Source: Ralstonia sp. A12 (GTDB lineage Bacteria > Pseudomonadota > Gammaproteobacteria > Burkholderiales > Burkholderiaceae). From it: DNA of 64,000 bases. The stretch is from positions 62,001-126,000 of the forward strand of contig NZ_JSZO01000009.1 of NCBI RefSeq assembly GCF_000801955.1, in the 5' to 3' direction. The translations under genes and the position numbers were made by a program. This document shows positions 63,725 through 64,000 of the stretch, one piece after another; the first letter of the stretch is position 1; each line of letters begins with the position of its first letter. Below the pieces are notes generated by a model. The model saw nothing but the letters and a program-made list of their open reading frames with translations. It was not told the origin of the DNA and did no database searches.

Positions 63725-64000
63725 CAGATGCATGCTGCGGTGCGATAGCGTTTGAATTGAGCCATCGCGGTGCGTGCAGCCGAGCGCATGAGTGGGTCGC
63801 TCGCCGCTTTGGTGCAAAGAGGGTGAGCGTCTACTCGCATGCCTGGGCGCGCAGATTGGCCCCAAAGGGGTGTCAAGCGATTTATTTCGCGCACTTTGGT
63901 GCGTAACCTGACTGTCAAGACTTGACTTATGCACAAAGCTGTCGCGGCTGGTTTTTATCGCGGCGCAACAGGGGGCGCTACGTGCAGCCATCGCATAAGT
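63725..64000. other. Region downstream of hemE, no gene seen
   Basis: No supported gene in the last 276 bases. TTATGCACA at 63927-63935 matches the loose DnaA-box consensus TTATNCACA once, with no clustering, so no origin is claimed. The next gene lies beyond the edge; priA is a common neighbour of hemE in this group, but nothing in this sequence shows it. Confidence 0.4.

Noticed and set aside
63927-63935. DnaA-like TTATGCACA near the right edge as part of an origin
   Set aside because: Only one box, with no AT-rich unwinding region or dnaA gene in view.

Overview
The window is a GC-rich betaproteobacterial chromosome segment, most like Ralstonia or a close Burkholderiales relative. The basis is gene content and order: mnmG-rsmG-parA-parB followed by atpI-atpBEFHAGDC, with hemE on the same arm. 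Porin style, a CueR-type copper locus, the many LysR regulators and protein-level resemblance agree. Three perfect parS sites around mnmG place it in the origin-proximal domain. No rRNA, tRNA, CRISPR array or intact insertion sequence was seen.

Layout. 1-7041: a TetR-type regulator (cut by the left edge) diverges from a tight cluster of porin, cytochrome c5-like lipoprotein, Tat-exported FAD lactone-oxidase-like enzyme, Tat-exported PLP enzyme of the D-serine dehydratase-like fold, and a ceramidase-like lipoprotein. Every product carries an export signal, so this looks like an envelope catabolic module. 7082-10094: copper homeostasis, with copZ divergent from copA-cueR and a CueR-type operator in front of each. 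10160-12716: an alpha/beta hydrolase and a GMC oxidoreductase. 12787-17114: a leftward accessory module of a modular peptidoglycan-hydrolase effector (M23-like, SH3 and muramidase-like domains) followed by two exported proteins, the first probably its immunity protein. GC content drops sharply across the toxin domain and immunity gene. 17148-17852: a strongly structured intergenic element and a small unknown gene. 18125-22970: a complete branched-chain amino-acid-type ABC transporter with unusual gene order. 22971-33672: mostly metabolic genes paired with divergent regulators, including an orphan PhnZ-like oxygenase and an orphan periplasmic binding protein.

33675-46184 is the conserved core: parS sites, mnmG-rsmG-parA-parB (tRNA modification, 16S rRNA methylation, chromosome partition), then the whole F1Fo ATP synthase operon closed by a strong terminator. 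46275-64000 returns to variable content: a large FecR/DUF6600-like exported protein, a DUF3298-like exported protein, a CoA-binding protein, an exported transthyretin-like protein, a hormone-sensitive-lipase-like esterase, an orphan PstS, a glutathione transferase with its LysR, a sterol-desaturase-family membrane enzyme, a chemoreceptor, an exported cupin, an AraC regulator divergent from an epimerase with direct-repeat operators between them, and hemE.

The most promising undescribed systems are the five-gene exported cluster at the left end and the mosaic toxin/immunity module at 12.8-17.1 kb. The structured element at 17.2-17.6 kb and the orphan leftward terminator at 48.8 kb point to unannotated RNAs. 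Start codons were moved inward from the longest reading frame wherever signal peptides, domain starts or ribosome binding sites indicated it.
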